From the NCBI RefSeq assembly GCF_005298075.1, contig NZ_SZZH01000004.1, positions 235,885 through 299,884 on the forward strand: a stretch of DNA of 64,000 bases, read 5' to 3'. A program made the position numbers and the translations under genes. This document shows positions 43,745-53,703 of this stretch, one piece after another; positions within the stretch are counted from its first letter, which is position 1, and each line of letters begins with the position of its first letter. Source of the stretch: Nakamurella flava. GTDB taxonomy: Bacteria; Actinomycetota; Actinomycetes; Mycobacteriales; Nakamurellaceae. The notes below the pieces were generated by a model. It saw nothing but the letters and a program-made list of their open reading frames with translations, was not told the DNA's origin and did no database searches.

Positions 43745-43769
43745 ACAGCGGCGTGCTGCGGGCCTCTTT
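43735..43769. terminator. Terminator after the CPBP protease gene
   Basis: AAAGAGGCCC (43735-43744) and GGGCCTCTTT (43760-43769) are a perfect 10-base inverted repeat; inner CAGC/GCTG extends the stem, and T residues follow. It lies 108 bases after the protease stop and can work in both directions. Confidence 0.85.
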
Positions 43770-43942
43770 CGGCCGATCCGACGTCGGGCTTCAACGGCGG
43801 AAGGGCTGCGGGCGGAGGGTGACGGCGATCACGCGCTCCTGACGTCATTCTCGCGCTTTCCTCAGCAACTGTTACCGCCTGGACGCAACTTTGATAAGAC
43901 GTGACCTAGCGTCACCCGATCAGGATGTGGGCGCCCAGTCGA

Positions 43943-44620
43943 TCATCGCGTGTTGTCGGAGCGCGCTCCGGCCGAGGATGGTCCTGCGGTCAACCAGGTC
44001 ACCACGGCGCGGACGCGCTGGTTGTCGTCGGGATCGGCGGCCAGATCGAGCTTGTCGAACACCGCACGCAGGTGGGCGTCGACCGTTCGGCGGGAGATGA
44101 AGAGTGCGGCGGCGATGCCGGCGTTGCTCCGTCCGGCGGCAACATGCCCGAGCACCTCTCGCTCACGCTCGGTGAGAACCGCCAGTCGGCCGCCGTCGCG
44201 GCGCACGAAGCCGTCGACGACGGCCGGGTCGATCACGGTGCCGCCGGTGGCCACGGCGCGCAGATCGTGCAGGAAGGTCGTGGTGTCCAGTACGCGATCC
44301 TTGAGCAGGTAGCCGAACGCCTGGGCGCCGTCGCGGAGCAGCATCGCCAATAATCCCGGGTCGGCGAGGTCGCTGAGCATCAGAGCGGCCAGGGTCGGGA
44401 ACCGCCGGCGCAGTTCGGCGACCGCCCGGGCCCCGTCGTCGAGGTGGTCGGGGGGCATCCGAATGTCGGCCAGCACCAGATCCGGACGGCCGTCGTTGAC
44501 GGCGGTCACCAACGACCGGGCGTCGCCGACCTGCGCGACCACCTCGTGACCGGAAGCCCGCAGCAGGCGCACCAGGCCGTCCCGTAAGAGCACCTGGTCC
44601 TCGGCGATCACGACCCGCAC
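43943..44620 (-). CDS. LuxR/NarL-type response regulator
   Basis: The product has 225 residues. The receiver domain has the acidic pair at Glu7-Asp8, the phosphorylation site Asp52 (LVLADIRMPP) and the switch Lys of YLLKDRVLD. The C-terminal LuxR helix-turn-helix reads LTEREREVLGHVAAGRSNAGIAAALFISRRTVDAHLRAVFDKL. It overlaps the 3' end of the sensor kinase gene by 13 bases, making a two-component pair. An intergenic inverted repeat at 46561-46619 is a candidate target. Confidence 0.93.
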   Translation of the reverse strand: MRVVIAEDQVLLRDGLVRLLRASGHEVVAQVGDARSLVTAVNDGRPDLVLADIRMPPDHLDDGARAVAELRRRFPTLAALMLSDLADPGLLAMLLRDGAQAFGYLLKDRVLDTTTFLHDLRAVATGGTVIDPAVVDGFVRRDGGRLAVLTEREREVLGHVAAGRSNAGIAAALFISRRTVDAHLRAVFDKLDLAADPDDNQRVRAVVTWLTAGPSSAGARSDNTR

Positions 44621-46557
44621 GGCAGCACCGCCTCGACAACCGTTCCCCCGGCCTCGTTATCGCGGACCAGCAGCACTCCGCCGTGCCCGGCGACCCGTTC
44701 GGCCAGCCGGCGCAGCCCGGTCCCGAGGCGCGGATCGGCACCCCCGCGGCCGTCGTCTCGGACGACGACCGACAGTCGCCGGCCGTCCGGGCCGGGATCC
44801 GGCCCGGTCACGTCCACCTGGATGCGGGCGGCGGCCGCATGCTTGAGGGCGTTGCTCACCGCCTCGCCGACGATGAAGTAGGCGGTGGCCTCCAGGGAGG
44901 CCTCGAAGCGCTGCGGGGTCAGCCGCAGGTCGACCAGCGCGGCGACCGGGTCGAGCAGGACCGGCAGGGCGGCGGGCAAGCCGCCGTGCACCAGCACCTC
45001 GGGCAGGCTGCCGCCGCCCAGCGCCCGGACGTCGTGCACCAGGTCCCGCAGTGAGCCGACGGTCTCGGCGACCAGCAGGCGGGCGGTGGGATCGTCGAGT
45101 TCGGCCCCGGACAGCTGTAGGTGCAGGGCCAACCCCAGCAAACGGCCCTGCAAGCCGTCGTGCAGGTCCTGGCGCAGCCTCTCCCGCTCACGCTCGGCCG
45201 CTGCGTCGGCCCTGATCAGTTCCCGGGCCACCCGGATCTGCAGCAGCGCGGGCCGCAACACCGCGCTGCAGTCGCCGAGCGCGGTCAACCTGCTGCGGAC
45301 CGCGGCGGTGCCGGGGTGGGCCCGGACGGTGGCCCGGCCGTCCCCGTCCCGGGCGAGGTCCACCGGGTCGACGAAGCCCAGGGCCGGGACCGGCTCGAGA
45401 TCGGTGTCGACCCAGGTCTCGTCGTCGACCCGCCAGCACAGTGCAAGCGTGGGGTCCTGCACGATGTCCCGCAGCACCTGCAGCGCCACGGCCGCCCGGG
45501 CCTCGTCCGGGCCGTTCCCGTCGGCGGCGATGGCGTCCGCGAATTCCCGTGCCGGGTCGACCACCCGGCGGATCCACGCCTGCAACGACATCCACGGCAG
45601 TGCGACGAGGGCTGTCGCCCCGGCACCGACGGCCAACGCGGCCGGGGCGGGCAGGTCGAGCGACGTGGCCATGAGCGCCACGGCCAGTCCGACGATCACG
45701 GCCAGCACGGCCAGCAACGTGTGCAGGGCGGCGACGACCGCCCGCACCGTGAGCAGACCACTGGCGGACGGACCGACGGCGACCATCGCCAGCCCGGCCG
45801 CGGCGGCGCAACCGACCGAGTAGCCCAGCAGCAGGCCGGTGACGGCGCTGTCGTCGCTCCAGCCCAGGCTGGTACCCAACGCGGCCACCAGCAGGCACCA
45901 ACCGATGACGGCGGGCGGGAGCGGAGCGGCCAATCCGGCCACCACCGCTCGGCGCCGGGCCTCCCCGGCGGCGCCCCGGACGGCGCTCCACGCACCCGCC
46001 GGGGCCAGCACGAAACCGCCGAACCAGGTCAACTGGCCGACCACGAGCAGGGCCGTGACCTGGGGCAGGACCAGCAGCCCGAGCCCGGTGGCCACCGCGC
46101 TGACTCCGGCGGTGGCGATGACGGCCGTCTCCCACCGACGGTGACGCCGACCGCTCACCCGGCTCGCCGCGAGCACCGGGATCAGTTGGACCAGGGTCAG
46201 GGGCACGACGTGGAACGCGGCCGCGGCCAGTTCGGTCCCGGGGCCGCCCAGCCCGGCGGCCGCCACGCTCATCAGTACCGGGTACGCGAGCATGGCGACT
46301 CCGAGCGCGACGCCGAGCGTCGGGACCGATCGGATGCCGGTCCATCGACGATCGGCCCGGGCGTGCGCGGCCACCGCCAGGACGGCGGCGCCGGCCACCC
46401 CCATCGCCCAGCGGGTCGGGGCGGACAGCCGGAACTCCGGGTCCAGCCAGGGCAGCGTCGAGGCGACGACCACGCCCACGAGACCGGCGACCGACCCGAG
46501 CAGCGCTCCGCGGCCGCGGACGCGGGGTCGGGGATCGGTCGGGGCCATGTCCAGCAT
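44608..46557 (-). CDS. Multi-spanning sensor histidine kinase (HisKA_3 type)
   Basis: The product has about 649 residues from ATG 46557 (ATG 46548 is possible). Residues 15-330 contain roughly ten hydrophobic segments, more than most kinases of this group. Residues 455-485 hold the dimerisation and phospho-acceptor site ERLRQDLHDGLQGRLLGLAL with His466, and the C-terminal ATPase domain has NALKHAAA, VVRDDGRGG and GTGLRRLAERV. It should phosphorylate the response regulator encoded next. The signal sensed in the membrane is unknown. Confidence 0.92.
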   Translation of the reverse strand: MLDMAPTDPRPRVRGRGALLGSVAGLVGVVVASTLPWLDPEFRLSAPTRWAMGVAGAAVLAVAAHARADRRWTGIRSVPTLGVALGVAMLAYPVLMSVAAAGLGGPGTELAAAAFHVVPLTLVQLIPVLAASRVSGRRHRRWETAVIATAGVSAVATGLGLLVLPQVTALLVVGQLTWFGGFVLAPAGAWSAVRGAAGEARRRAVVAGLAAPLPPAVIGWCLLVAALGTSLGWSDDSAVTGLLLGYSVGCAAAAGLAMVAVGPSASGLLTVRAVVAALHTLLAVLAVIVGLAVALMATSLDLPAPAALAVGAGATALVALPWMSLQAWIRRVVDPAREFADAIAADGNGPDEARAAVALQVLRDIVQDPTLALCWRVDDETWVDTDLEPVPALGFVDPVDLARDGDGRATVRAHPGTAAVRSRLTALGDCSAVLRPALLQIRVARELIRADAAAERERERLRQDLHDGLQGRLLGLALHLQLSGAELDDPTARLLVAETVGSLRDLVHDVRALGGGSLPEVLVHGGLPAALPVLLDPVAALVDLRLTPQRFEASLEATAYFIVGEAVSNALKHAAAARIQVDVTGPDPGPDGRRLSVVVRDDGRGGADPRLGTGLRRLAERVAGHGGVLLVRDNEAGGTVVEAVLPCGS

Positions 46558-46560
46558 CGT

Positions 46561-46636
46561 GGCGGGGTGGGGCGCGGAGCGGAATAGGTCAGAGCACCGA
46601 TGTCCGCCCCACCCCCGCCTTCCTAGCGTCGGCACC
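46561..46636. promoter_or_regulatory. Inverted repeat and promoter between the sensor kinase and a membrane protein
   Basis: GTGGGGCG (46567-46574) and CGCCCCAC (46605-46612), inside longer G-rich and C-rich arms, are inverted repeats. TAGCGT at 46624-46629 is a plausible -10 box for the right-hand gene. The response regulator may bind here and control both its own operon and the membrane protein. Confidence 0.45.
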
Positions 46637-46689
46637 CATCACCCGTGGGCCGTCCCGGCCCGTTCGTGCCGATCAGCAGGGAGAACCGC

Positions 46690-47391
46690 ATGACCTCGAC
46701 ATCGTCCGGCCCGGGGAGCCCGGTCCGATCCCGTCCGGATGCGCCACCGGCGACCGCAGCCGGACCCCCGGGGGCTGGGGTCGCCGGCGTCGTCGGGGCG
46801 CTGCTGCTGGCGGTCACCAATGCGCTGGTCGCCCTGAACCCGGTCGAGGACACCGCGGGGCTGCTGCGACTGCTGGCCGAACGGCCCGGCTACGGGCAGG
46901 TCACGGTCATCGTCGGGCTGCTGGCTGCCGTACTCCTGGTGCCCGGAATCTGGGCATTCACTGCGCAGTTGCGCGGGCGCGCTCCGGCGTGGTCCGCCGT
47001 CGGCGGCTGGTTGATGGCCAGCGGCTACGTGCTGTCGGTGGCCCTGTCGGCCGACACGGCGACGGCACTGTCGGTGGCCGCGACCGGGGGCGATCCGGCG
47101 GTCTACGTCGATGCGGTCGACAACCACACGTCCGCCGCGGCCGTCGTGATGTACGCCGGTTTTGGGGTGGGCGCGCTGGCCGGTGGCCTGATCCTGGGGA
47201 TCGCCATGCTGCGTCAGCAGGGGGCGGTGCCGGCGTGGGCCGGGTGGGCGCTCATCGCCTGCGAGCCGGTGCGGGTCGCCGGGCTGCTGCTGGGCGTGCC
47301 GTGGCTGCCGGCGGTGGCTTCGATGCTCATCGCGGCGGCTTTCGCGGGAACGGTGTTCGCCCCGCGGTGGGGGCGGCGGCCGGGGAGCTGA
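46690..47391 (+). CDS. Multi-spanning membrane protein of unknown function
   Basis: The product has 233 residues from ATG 46690 (AGGGAGAA site upstream). After a Pro/Ser/Ala-rich N-terminus it has about six helices (VAGVVGALLLAVTNALVAL, VTVIVGLLAAVLLVPGIWAF, SAVGGWLMASGYVLSVALSA, VMYAGFGVGALAGGLILGIAML, WAGWALIACEPVRVAGLLLG, LPAVASMLIAAAFAGTVFA). I recognise no catalytic motif. Being divergent from the two-component system, it is a likely regulated target or part of the sensing function. Confidence 0.8.
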   Translation: MTSTSSGPGSPVRSRPDAPPATAAGPPGAGVAGVVGALLLAVTNALVALNPVEDTAGLLRLLAERPGYGQVTVIVGLLAAVLLVPGIWAFTAQLRGRAPAWSAVGGWLMASGYVLSVALSADTATALSVAATGGDPAVYVDAVDNHTSAAAVVMYAGFGVGALAGGLILGIAMLRQQGAVPAWAGWALIACEPVRVAGLLLGVPWLPAVASMLIAAAFAGTVFAPRWGRRPGS

Positions 47392-47408
47392 CGCATCTGA
47401 CCGACGAA

Positions 47409-47450
47409 GGACGAAGGGGCGGCGCCGATGACGGCGCCGCCCCTTCGTCC
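47409..47450. terminator. Strong bidirectional terminator
   Basis: A perfect 19-base inverted repeat (47409-47427 with 47432-47450) with a 4-base ATGA loop lies between the convergent membrane-protein and Rpf genes, 17 bases from each stop. Confidence 0.92.
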
Positions 47451-47467
47451 GGTCCTGCACACCCTCG

Positions 47468-48466
47468 TCAGTTGCCTTCCCAGGCCGCGGCCCAGGTCTT
47501 CGGCCCCACGATGCCGGACGGGTTGATGCCCTGCTTCGTCTGAAAGTCGACCACCGCGGTCTTGGTGTTCGGCCCGTAGAAACCGGTGCCGATCAGGCCG
47601 TAACCGCGGGTGGCCAGCTGCTTCTGGAAGCACTGCAGCTGGGCGTCGGTGTCACCCTCGACGAACTGCCGTCCGGGCCAGGCCGGGGCGATGGCCGCAC
47701 CGAGGCTGCACGAGTCTGCGGTCGGCGGGGTGTACCCGCCCCCGCCCCCGGCGGAACCGGAGCCGCCACCGGACGCGGACCCGCCACCCGAGGCGGCGTC
47801 TGACCAGGCCGCGGCCCAGGTCTTGGGACCGATGTACCCGACGACGTTCAGCCCCGCCTTGGTCTGCAGGTCGAGGACGGCGGCCTCGGTCTTGGGTCCG
47901 AAGTAGCCGGTGCCGGTGAGGTCGTAGCCGCGGCTGCCCATCTGCTTCTGCCAGGCCTTGAGGTCCTCGGAGTAGTCGCCCTGGGCGTAGGTGCGTCCCG
48001 GCCACTCTGGTGCGCCACCGGCGGCTTCCCCACCGCCGGAGTCGGACCCGCCGCCGGAGCCGCTGCCTTCCGAGCCGCCCCCGGACCCGCCCTGGTTGCC
48101 GGGCACGGGCGGGGCGACCCCGGAGCCGGCGTCACCGTCGTCGCTGAGCCCGACCAGACGGGCGCAGACCCACGGCTCCCAGCCGCGCTGCCGGTACAGG
48201 GTCAGGGCGCGGTAGTCCTGCTCCTCGGGCGAGGCCTGATCGGGGCGCCCACTGCCCCCGACCGACTGCCAGGTGGAGAGGTCGAATTGGTAGGCGCCGT
48301 AGTAGCCGTTGCCCGTGTTGATGTCGTACTGGTTGGTGGACTCGCACATCCGGAGCTGATACCAGTCATCCGCCGATGGGTCCGCCGACGCCGTGCCGGC
48401 GAAGCCGAGAAGACCGGCTGCGACGGAGGTGGCGACGACGGACGCGACGGCTAGAGCACGCCGCAT
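47468..48466 (-). CDS. Secreted resuscitation-promoting factor-like muralytic enzyme
   Basis: The product has 332 residues from ATG 48466 (GGAAGGG site just upstream). It has a signal peptide (MRRALAVASVVATSVAAGLLGFAGTASA), then an Rpf transglycosylase domain (DWYQLRMCESTNQYDINTGNGYYGAYQFDLSTW with the catalytic Glu and two Cys), a Gly/Ser-rich linker, and two peptidoglycan-binding repeats, each ending IGPKTWAAAW or VGPKTWAAAW. Rpf enzymes cleave the cell wall and promote growth from dormancy. Two binding domains rather than one LysM is a less common architecture. Confidence 0.92.
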   Translation of the reverse strand: MRRALAVASVVATSVAAGLLGFAGTASADPSADDWYQLRMCESTNQYDINTGNGYYGAYQFDLSTWQSVGGSGRPDQASPEEQDYRALTLYRQRGWEPWVCARLVGLSDDGDAGSGVAPPVPGNQGGSGGGSEGSGSGGGSDSGGGEAAGGAPEWPGRTYAQGDYSEDLKAWQKQMGSRGYDLTGTGYFGPKTEAAVLDLQTKAGLNVVGYIGPKTWAAAWSDAASGGGSASGGGSGSAGGGGGYTPPTADSCSLGAAIAPAWPGRQFVEGDTDAQLQCFQKQLATRGYGLIGTGFYGPNTKTAVVDFQTKQGINPSGIVGPKTWAAAWEGN

Positions 48467-48574
48467 GGGCGCCCTTCCCCGGTCCCGCGTCAGCCGGGTA
48501 CGGGCAGCCGCCATCGCCAACGGTCGGGACCGCACGCACACCGACGAATCAGTCGATGGCAGAACACATCCCGA

Positions 48575-48592
48575 CCAGTGACACGTCACTGG
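48575..48592. promoter_or_regulatory. 18-base palindrome upstream of the Rpf gene
   Basis: CCAGTGAC-AC-GTCACTGG is a perfect palindrome 109 bases upstream of the Rpf start. The region 48730-48790 also has repeated TGTGAC elements on the minus strand. These suggest a regulator-binding region in a long 5' leader. I could not assign the regulator. Confidence 0.4.
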
Positions 48593-49036
48593 CGTCCCCG
48601 AACCTGCGGTGCCCCTTCCCCTTGCTCGACACCGCATGCCGCACGTCGTCCCCGCTCGACCGCTTCGTATTGCTCGAACCGGTCCCGACGGCGCCTGAGC
48701 GAGGTACGGCGTCTCGGGTGACGTCCCACACGGACGTTCGATTCACCGTAAGCGACGTGTCACAGCAGTCACAACAGTCCCAACTAACACTTCCTTTACT
48801 CAGCATGGACCGCCGTGACGGTGCGACACGCCGTCCCCCTCAGCGGTTCCGCCGGACGGGGTCGTGCCCCCGAACGGCGCCCCGACGGGCTCCGGAGCGT
48901 GATCATGGTCGCCGATCCGCGCCAGCCTGTCCCGATCCGCTGATCCGCCGAGCGACCGCCGAACGCACCCCTTTCGAGTGACGGGACGGCCGGTTCGTCG
49001 CGCGTTCTGCGCCGAACCGACGACCCGGGAAATGCC
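48593..49036. other. Intergenic region upstream of the Rpf gene
   Basis: Nearly 450 bases before the aldolase terminator show no convincing gene. It should contain the Rpf promoter and a long leader. I looked for the c-di-AMP (ydaO) riboswitch that precedes many actinobacterial rpf genes and did not find its conserved 3' part. Confidence 0.4.
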
Positions 49037-49075
49037 GAACGGCCGGCCGCCACGAACAGTGGCGGCCGGCCGTTC
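49037..49075 (-). terminator. Terminator after the aldolase gene
   Basis: A perfect 17-base inverted repeat (49037-49053 with 49059-49075), made mostly of GGCCGGCC, with loop GAACA, begins 29 bases past the aldolase stop on the minus strand. Confidence 0.9.
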
Positions 49076-49103
49076 AGGTCCTGCCGGACGTGCGGGAGGC
49101 GGG

Positions 49104-50138
<1,035 letters not shown>

Positions 50139-50421
50139 GACGTGTCCTTCCGCGTGGTGCAGTGCGGCGAGCCGGTCGGCCGCCGGTCGTGCGAGTGCTG
50201 GGTCGAGGTCGGTGGTGGTACTGCGTGGTCGTACTGCGCCGGACCTCCGGGCCCGCGGGCTGCACCCGCCCACCGTGGTGGGCCGGCGAGCGCCCGCCTG
50301 GGGCAAGGCTATCGGCAGGTCTTCCGCGCGGCGCGCGGTCCCCCGCCCGTCGGTCGGCGGCCGGCGGCCCCGAGCGGGACGACCTCTGGGCGGTAGGGGG
50401 CGGACCGGGTCGGGGACCCGC

Positions 50422-51531
50422 TCACCGCGCGACGCCGAGCGGTCCCGTGGTGCCCCGGCGGATCAGTTCGGTGCCGACCGAGACCACCGACGGGGGCCGC
50501 GGTCCCGGGCCGGTCACCTGCTCCAGGAGCAGCCGGGCGGCGATGCGGCCCTGGTCCTTGACCGGCTGGGCGACGGTCGACAGGTCGAACAGGTAGGACA
50601 GGTCGTGTCCGTCGACGCCGATGATCGACAGGTCGCCGGGCACGCTCAGCCCCCGGGAGCGGGCCGCGTAGATGGCTCCCATCGCCACCTCGTCGCTGAC
50701 GGCGAAGATGGCGGTGGGTGGGGCCACCCCCGGCTGGGAGAACACCCGGTGCAACGCCGCCTCGCCGCCGTCGATGGAGAACCCACTGACCTGGAACAGC
50801 TGAGGGTCGGGTTCCAGCCCGGCGTCCCGCATCTCGAGCTCGAAGCCGCGGGCGCGGTCGGTGGCGACGGTGAACCCGTCGGTATGGCTGCCGTCGTCGT
50901 CCCCGAAGAAGGCGATGCGTCGGTGGCCGAGGGCGAGCAGGTGGCGGGTGGCCGCGCGACCCACCTGCTCGTTGTCGACCAGCACACCGGACAGCCCCTG
51001 CACCGCGGTCCCGACCGTGACGACCGGGATGTGCAGCGTCTGCAGCGAGTGCAGCGAGGAGTCCATGAGCGGCACGTTGAGGGCGAGCAGTCCGTCGACC
51101 CGCTTGCCGATGGCCCGCGAGTTGATGACGTACCCGCCGCGGGGGTCGCTCGGGGTGGCGACGGGGTAGAGCAGCAGGTCGTAGCCCGCGGCCCCGAAGA
51201 CCTCCTGCGCGCCGTCGATGACGGCGCTGAAGAACCAGCGGGAGACCCAGGGGGCGACGATGCCGAAGGTGTTGGTGCGCCCGGTGATGAGGGCGGACGC
51301 CGACGGCGAAGGGAAGTAACCGAGGGTGGCCGCGGCCTTCTCGACCGCCACTCGCGTGGAGGCCGAGACCCCGGGGAGGCCACGGAGGGCCCGGGACACG
51401 GTGGCCGGCGAGAAGCCGGAGGCCGCGGCGACCTCGACGATCCCGATGGGCGAGCCCAGCGGCAGAGATCCGATCTCTGCCGCCGGACTCCCGTTGGTGA
51501 CCGGTGAAGCTGGTGGTTCGGGTTCCGACAT
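50422..51531 (-). CDS. LacI family transcriptional repressor
   Basis: The product has 369 residues. The DNA-binding helix-turn-helix with hinge (IVEVAAASGFSPATVSRALRGLPGVSASTRVAVEKAAATLGYFP) is unusually preceded by about 28 extra residues. The sugar-binding domain shows FGIVAPWVSRWFFSAVIDGAQE and SIIGVDGHDLSYLFDLSTVAQP. It lies 69 bases downstream of the alpha-glucoside permease gene on the same strand and is the likely repressor acting at 55206-55225. Confidence 0.92.
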   Translation of the reverse strand: MSEPEPPASPVTNGSPAAEIGSLPLGSPIGIVEVAAASGFSPATVSRALRGLPGVSASTRVAVEKAAATLGYFPSPSASALITGRTNTFGIVAPWVSRWFFSAVIDGAQEVFGAAGYDLLLYPVATPSDPRGGYVINSRAIGKRVDGLLALNVPLMDSSLHSLQTLHIPVVTVGTAVQGLSGVLVDNEQVGRAATRHLLALGHRRIAFFGDDDGSHTDGFTVATDRARGFELEMRDAGLEPDPQLFQVSGFSIDGGEAALHRVFSQPGVAPPTAIFAVSDEVAMGAIYAARSRGLSVPGDLSIIGVDGHDLSYLFDLSTVAQPVKDQGRIAARLLLEQVTGPGPRPPSVVSVGTELIRRGTTGPLGVAR

Positions 51532-51600
51532 CGGTGGAAACGTCCGTCTCTCGTGATCCGTCTCGGCGCTGTCGGACGTGGCGCTAGTCCGGGGCCGCGA

Positions 51601-52545
51601 TCAGCCCTTCACACCGCCGGCCAGCAGGCCGCGGACGAAGTACCGCTGCAGACCGATGAACACGGCCAGCGGAACGATGATCGAGATGAACGCACCGGCC
51701 GAGAGCAGCTCCCACTGCGAGCCCTTGGAACCGGACAGCTCGGCGATGGCCGCGGTGATCGGTCGCAGGTTCGGGCTTGGGGCGAAGACGGTGGCGACCA
51801 GCAGGTCGTTCCACACCCACAGGAACTGGAAGATCCCGAAGGCCGCGATGGCCGGGATCAGCAGCGGCATGAGCACGACGAAGAAGATCTTCACGTGGCC
51901 CGCGCCGTCCACCCGGGCGGCCTCGACGATCGACCGGGGGACCTCCTTCATGAAGTTGTGCAGCAGGAAGATCGCCAGCGGCATACCGAAGATGGTGTGC
52001 GCGATCCAGACCGGCCAGAACGAGTTCTGCAGCCCGGCGTTGACGAAGAGCGTCTGCAACGGGATCAGGGCGACCTGCAGCGGGACGATCTGCAGGGCGA
52101 AGATCGCCACGAAGATGGCGTCGCGGCCCTTGAAGTCGATCCAGGCGAACGCGTACGCGGCCAGCAGGGCCAGGGTGATCGGGATGACCACGGCCGGCAG
52201 CACGATGACGAACGAGTTGAGGAAGAAGTTGCCCAGCCCACCGGCCGAGTTGCTCAGCGCGTTCGAGTAATTGTCGATCGTAAAGCCGGGGTTGGCGAAG
52301 AACGTCCACCACCCGCTGTTCTGGATGTCGCTGACCGGGCGGAACGAGGTGACCAGCAGACCGAAGGTCGGAATCGTCCACAGGATCGCGATGATGATGG
52401 CCAGGCCGGACGCCCACGGGGACGACAGCTTGGTCTTCGCGTCCTGCAGGCGCATCGCCTTCTTCTGCTGCCGGGCGGAGTACTTCTCCTCCGGCGTCGA
52501 GTCCGTGGTGATCGGCAGCTCGATCGCCTGACCGGATTGGCTCAT
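51601..52545 (-). CDS. Alpha-glucoside ABC transporter permease (AglG type)
   Basis: The product has 314 residues from ATG 52545, which overlaps the stop of the other permease (ATGA). Six helices follow a charged N-terminus; the ATPase-contact loop is SIVEAARVDGAGHVKIFFVVLMPLL. The long insert between the first two helices (SFRPVSDIQNSGWWTFFANPGFTIDNYSNAL) is typical of AglG-like alpha-glucoside permeases. Confidence 0.92.
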   Translation of the reverse strand: MSQSGQAIELPITTDSTPEEKYSARQQKKAMRLQDAKTKLSSPWASGLAIIIAILWTIPTFGLLVTSFRPVSDIQNSGWWTFFANPGFTIDNYSNALSNSAGGLGNFFLNSFVIVLPAVVIPITLALLAAYAFAWIDFKGRDAIFVAIFALQIVPLQVALIPLQTLFVNAGLQNSFWPVWIAHTIFGMPLAIFLLHNFMKEVPRSIVEAARVDGAGHVKIFFVVLMPLLIPAIAAFGIFQFLWVWNDLLVATVFAPSPNLRPITAAIAELSGSKGSQWELLSAGAFISIIVPLAVFIGLQRYFVRGLLAGGVKG

Positions 52546-53585
52546 CGGGTCTCCTCCACCAGGCGCATCTGCCGCACGTTGTAGGCGATGACCGGGATGA
52601 CGATGATGAACAGGATGACCGCCAGCGCGGCACCGACACCGACACCGCCCTGACCCTGTCGGAACGACTGTGTGTAGAACTCGTTGGCCACGACCGAGGT
52701 GCCGAACTGGCCACCCGTCATGGTCCGGACCACGTCGAACGCCTTCAGGGTGCCCATGGCGATAGTGGTGAGTACGACGACCACCGCGGGGCGGATGGTC
52801 GGCACGGTGACCTTGCGGAACAGCTTGAAGCCGGTGGCCCCGTCGAGCTGGGCCGCCTCGATGATGTCGTCCGGCACGGCCTTGATGGCCGCGGACAGCA
52901 CGGTCATGGCGAACCCGGCCTGGATCCAGATCATCACGATGATGAGGAAGAACGTGTTCCACGGCTCGGTGATGAGGAACTGGTAGGGCTCCAGACCCAG
53001 CCAGACGAGCAGCTGGTTGGCCAGGCCAATCTGGGGGGAACCGGCCTGGCGGTACTCGTAGACGAACTTCCAGATGATCGACGCGCCCACCATCGAGATG
53101 GCCATGGGCAGGAAGACCAGCGCCTTGGCGAACTTCTCGAACCGGGTCCGGTCGACCAGCACCGCGTAGATGAGGCCGATGGCGGTGGCCAGGATCGGTA
53201 CGAGAAGGACCCAGAGGGCCGTGTTGATGAGGACCTTCTGGAAGCCCGCGTCAGAGAACACCCGGCTGTAGTTGTCCAGGCTGAAGACCAGCTCGGACGA
53301 CCGCTGGCCGGTCGTCCGGTCGATGACCGGCTTACCGTTCGGACCGAGGACAGCCTGGCTGACCTGGAAGGACTGAATCGCCGTCTTGATGGCCGGCCAG
53401 AGCAGGCCGACGGCCAGCGCGGCCAGCACCGGACCGACGAAGCCCGTGACCACCACCCACGTCGGCACCTTGGGCCGGTCGATGGCCCAGAGGATGAGAC
53501 CCATGATCGCGACGAACAACACGATCGCCACGACCATGACGAGCAGCTTGTCCGTGACGGACGTCGGCTGCAGGAACCAATCCAT
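52542..53585 (-). CDS. Alpha-glucoside ABC transporter permease (AglF type)
   Basis: The product has 347 residues. Two N-terminal helices (LLVMVVAIVLFVAIMGLILWAI, WVVVTGFVGPVLAALAVGLLWP) precede the usual six, as in AglF/MalF-type permeases with an extended N-terminus. The ATPase-contact loop is DIIEAAQLDGATGFKLFRKVTVP. The gap to the binding-protein gene holds a stem-loop (53633-53668). Confidence 0.92.
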   Translation of the reverse strand: MDWFLQPTSVTDKLLVMVVAIVLFVAIMGLILWAIDRPKVPTWVVVTGFVGPVLAALAVGLLWPAIKTAIQSFQVSQAVLGPNGKPVIDRTTGQRSSELVFSLDNYSRVFSDAGFQKVLINTALWVLLVPILATAIGLIYAVLVDRTRFEKFAKALVFLPMAISMVGASIIWKFVYEYRQAGSPQIGLANQLLVWLGLEPYQFLITEPWNTFFLIIVMIWIQAGFAMTVLSAAIKAVPDDIIEAAQLDGATGFKLFRKVTVPTIRPAVVVVLTTIAMGTLKAFDVVRTMTGGQFGTSVVANEFYTQSFRQGQGGVGVGAALAVILFIIVIPVIAYNVRQMRLVEETR

Positions 53586-53632
53586 GTCAACGCTCCCTTC
53601 TGTCTAAGGACCGGGCACATGGGTCCCGCGGG

Positions 53633-53668
53633 CCGCGGCCCGCTCCGACTGGTCGAAGCGGGCCGCGG
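53633..53668 (-). terminator. Stem-loop between binding-protein and permease genes
   Basis: CCGCGGCCCGCT (53633-53644) and AGCGGGCCGCGG (53657-53668) are perfect 12-base arms. The hairpin lies 36 bases past the binding-protein stop and 48 bases before the permease start. It probably attenuates read-through so that the binding protein is made in excess over the permeases, as is common in sugar ABC operons. Confidence 0.75.
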
Positions 53669-53703
53669 GTACCGACGGTGCTCAGGTGCCGATGGCGGTC
53701 AGG

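Noticed and set aside
43901..43915. GTGAC-CTAGC-GTCAC palindrome as an operator of the response regulator
   Set aside because: It lies downstream of the response regulator stop and not in a promoter; it could be a weak terminator but lacks a long stem.
48593..48800. Possible c-di-AMP (ydaO) riboswitch upstream of the Rpf gene
   Set aside because: A GGTGAATC segment on the minus strand resembles part of the consensus, but the conserved CCGACAGCTAACC-type 3' region and the expected paired elements are not visible.
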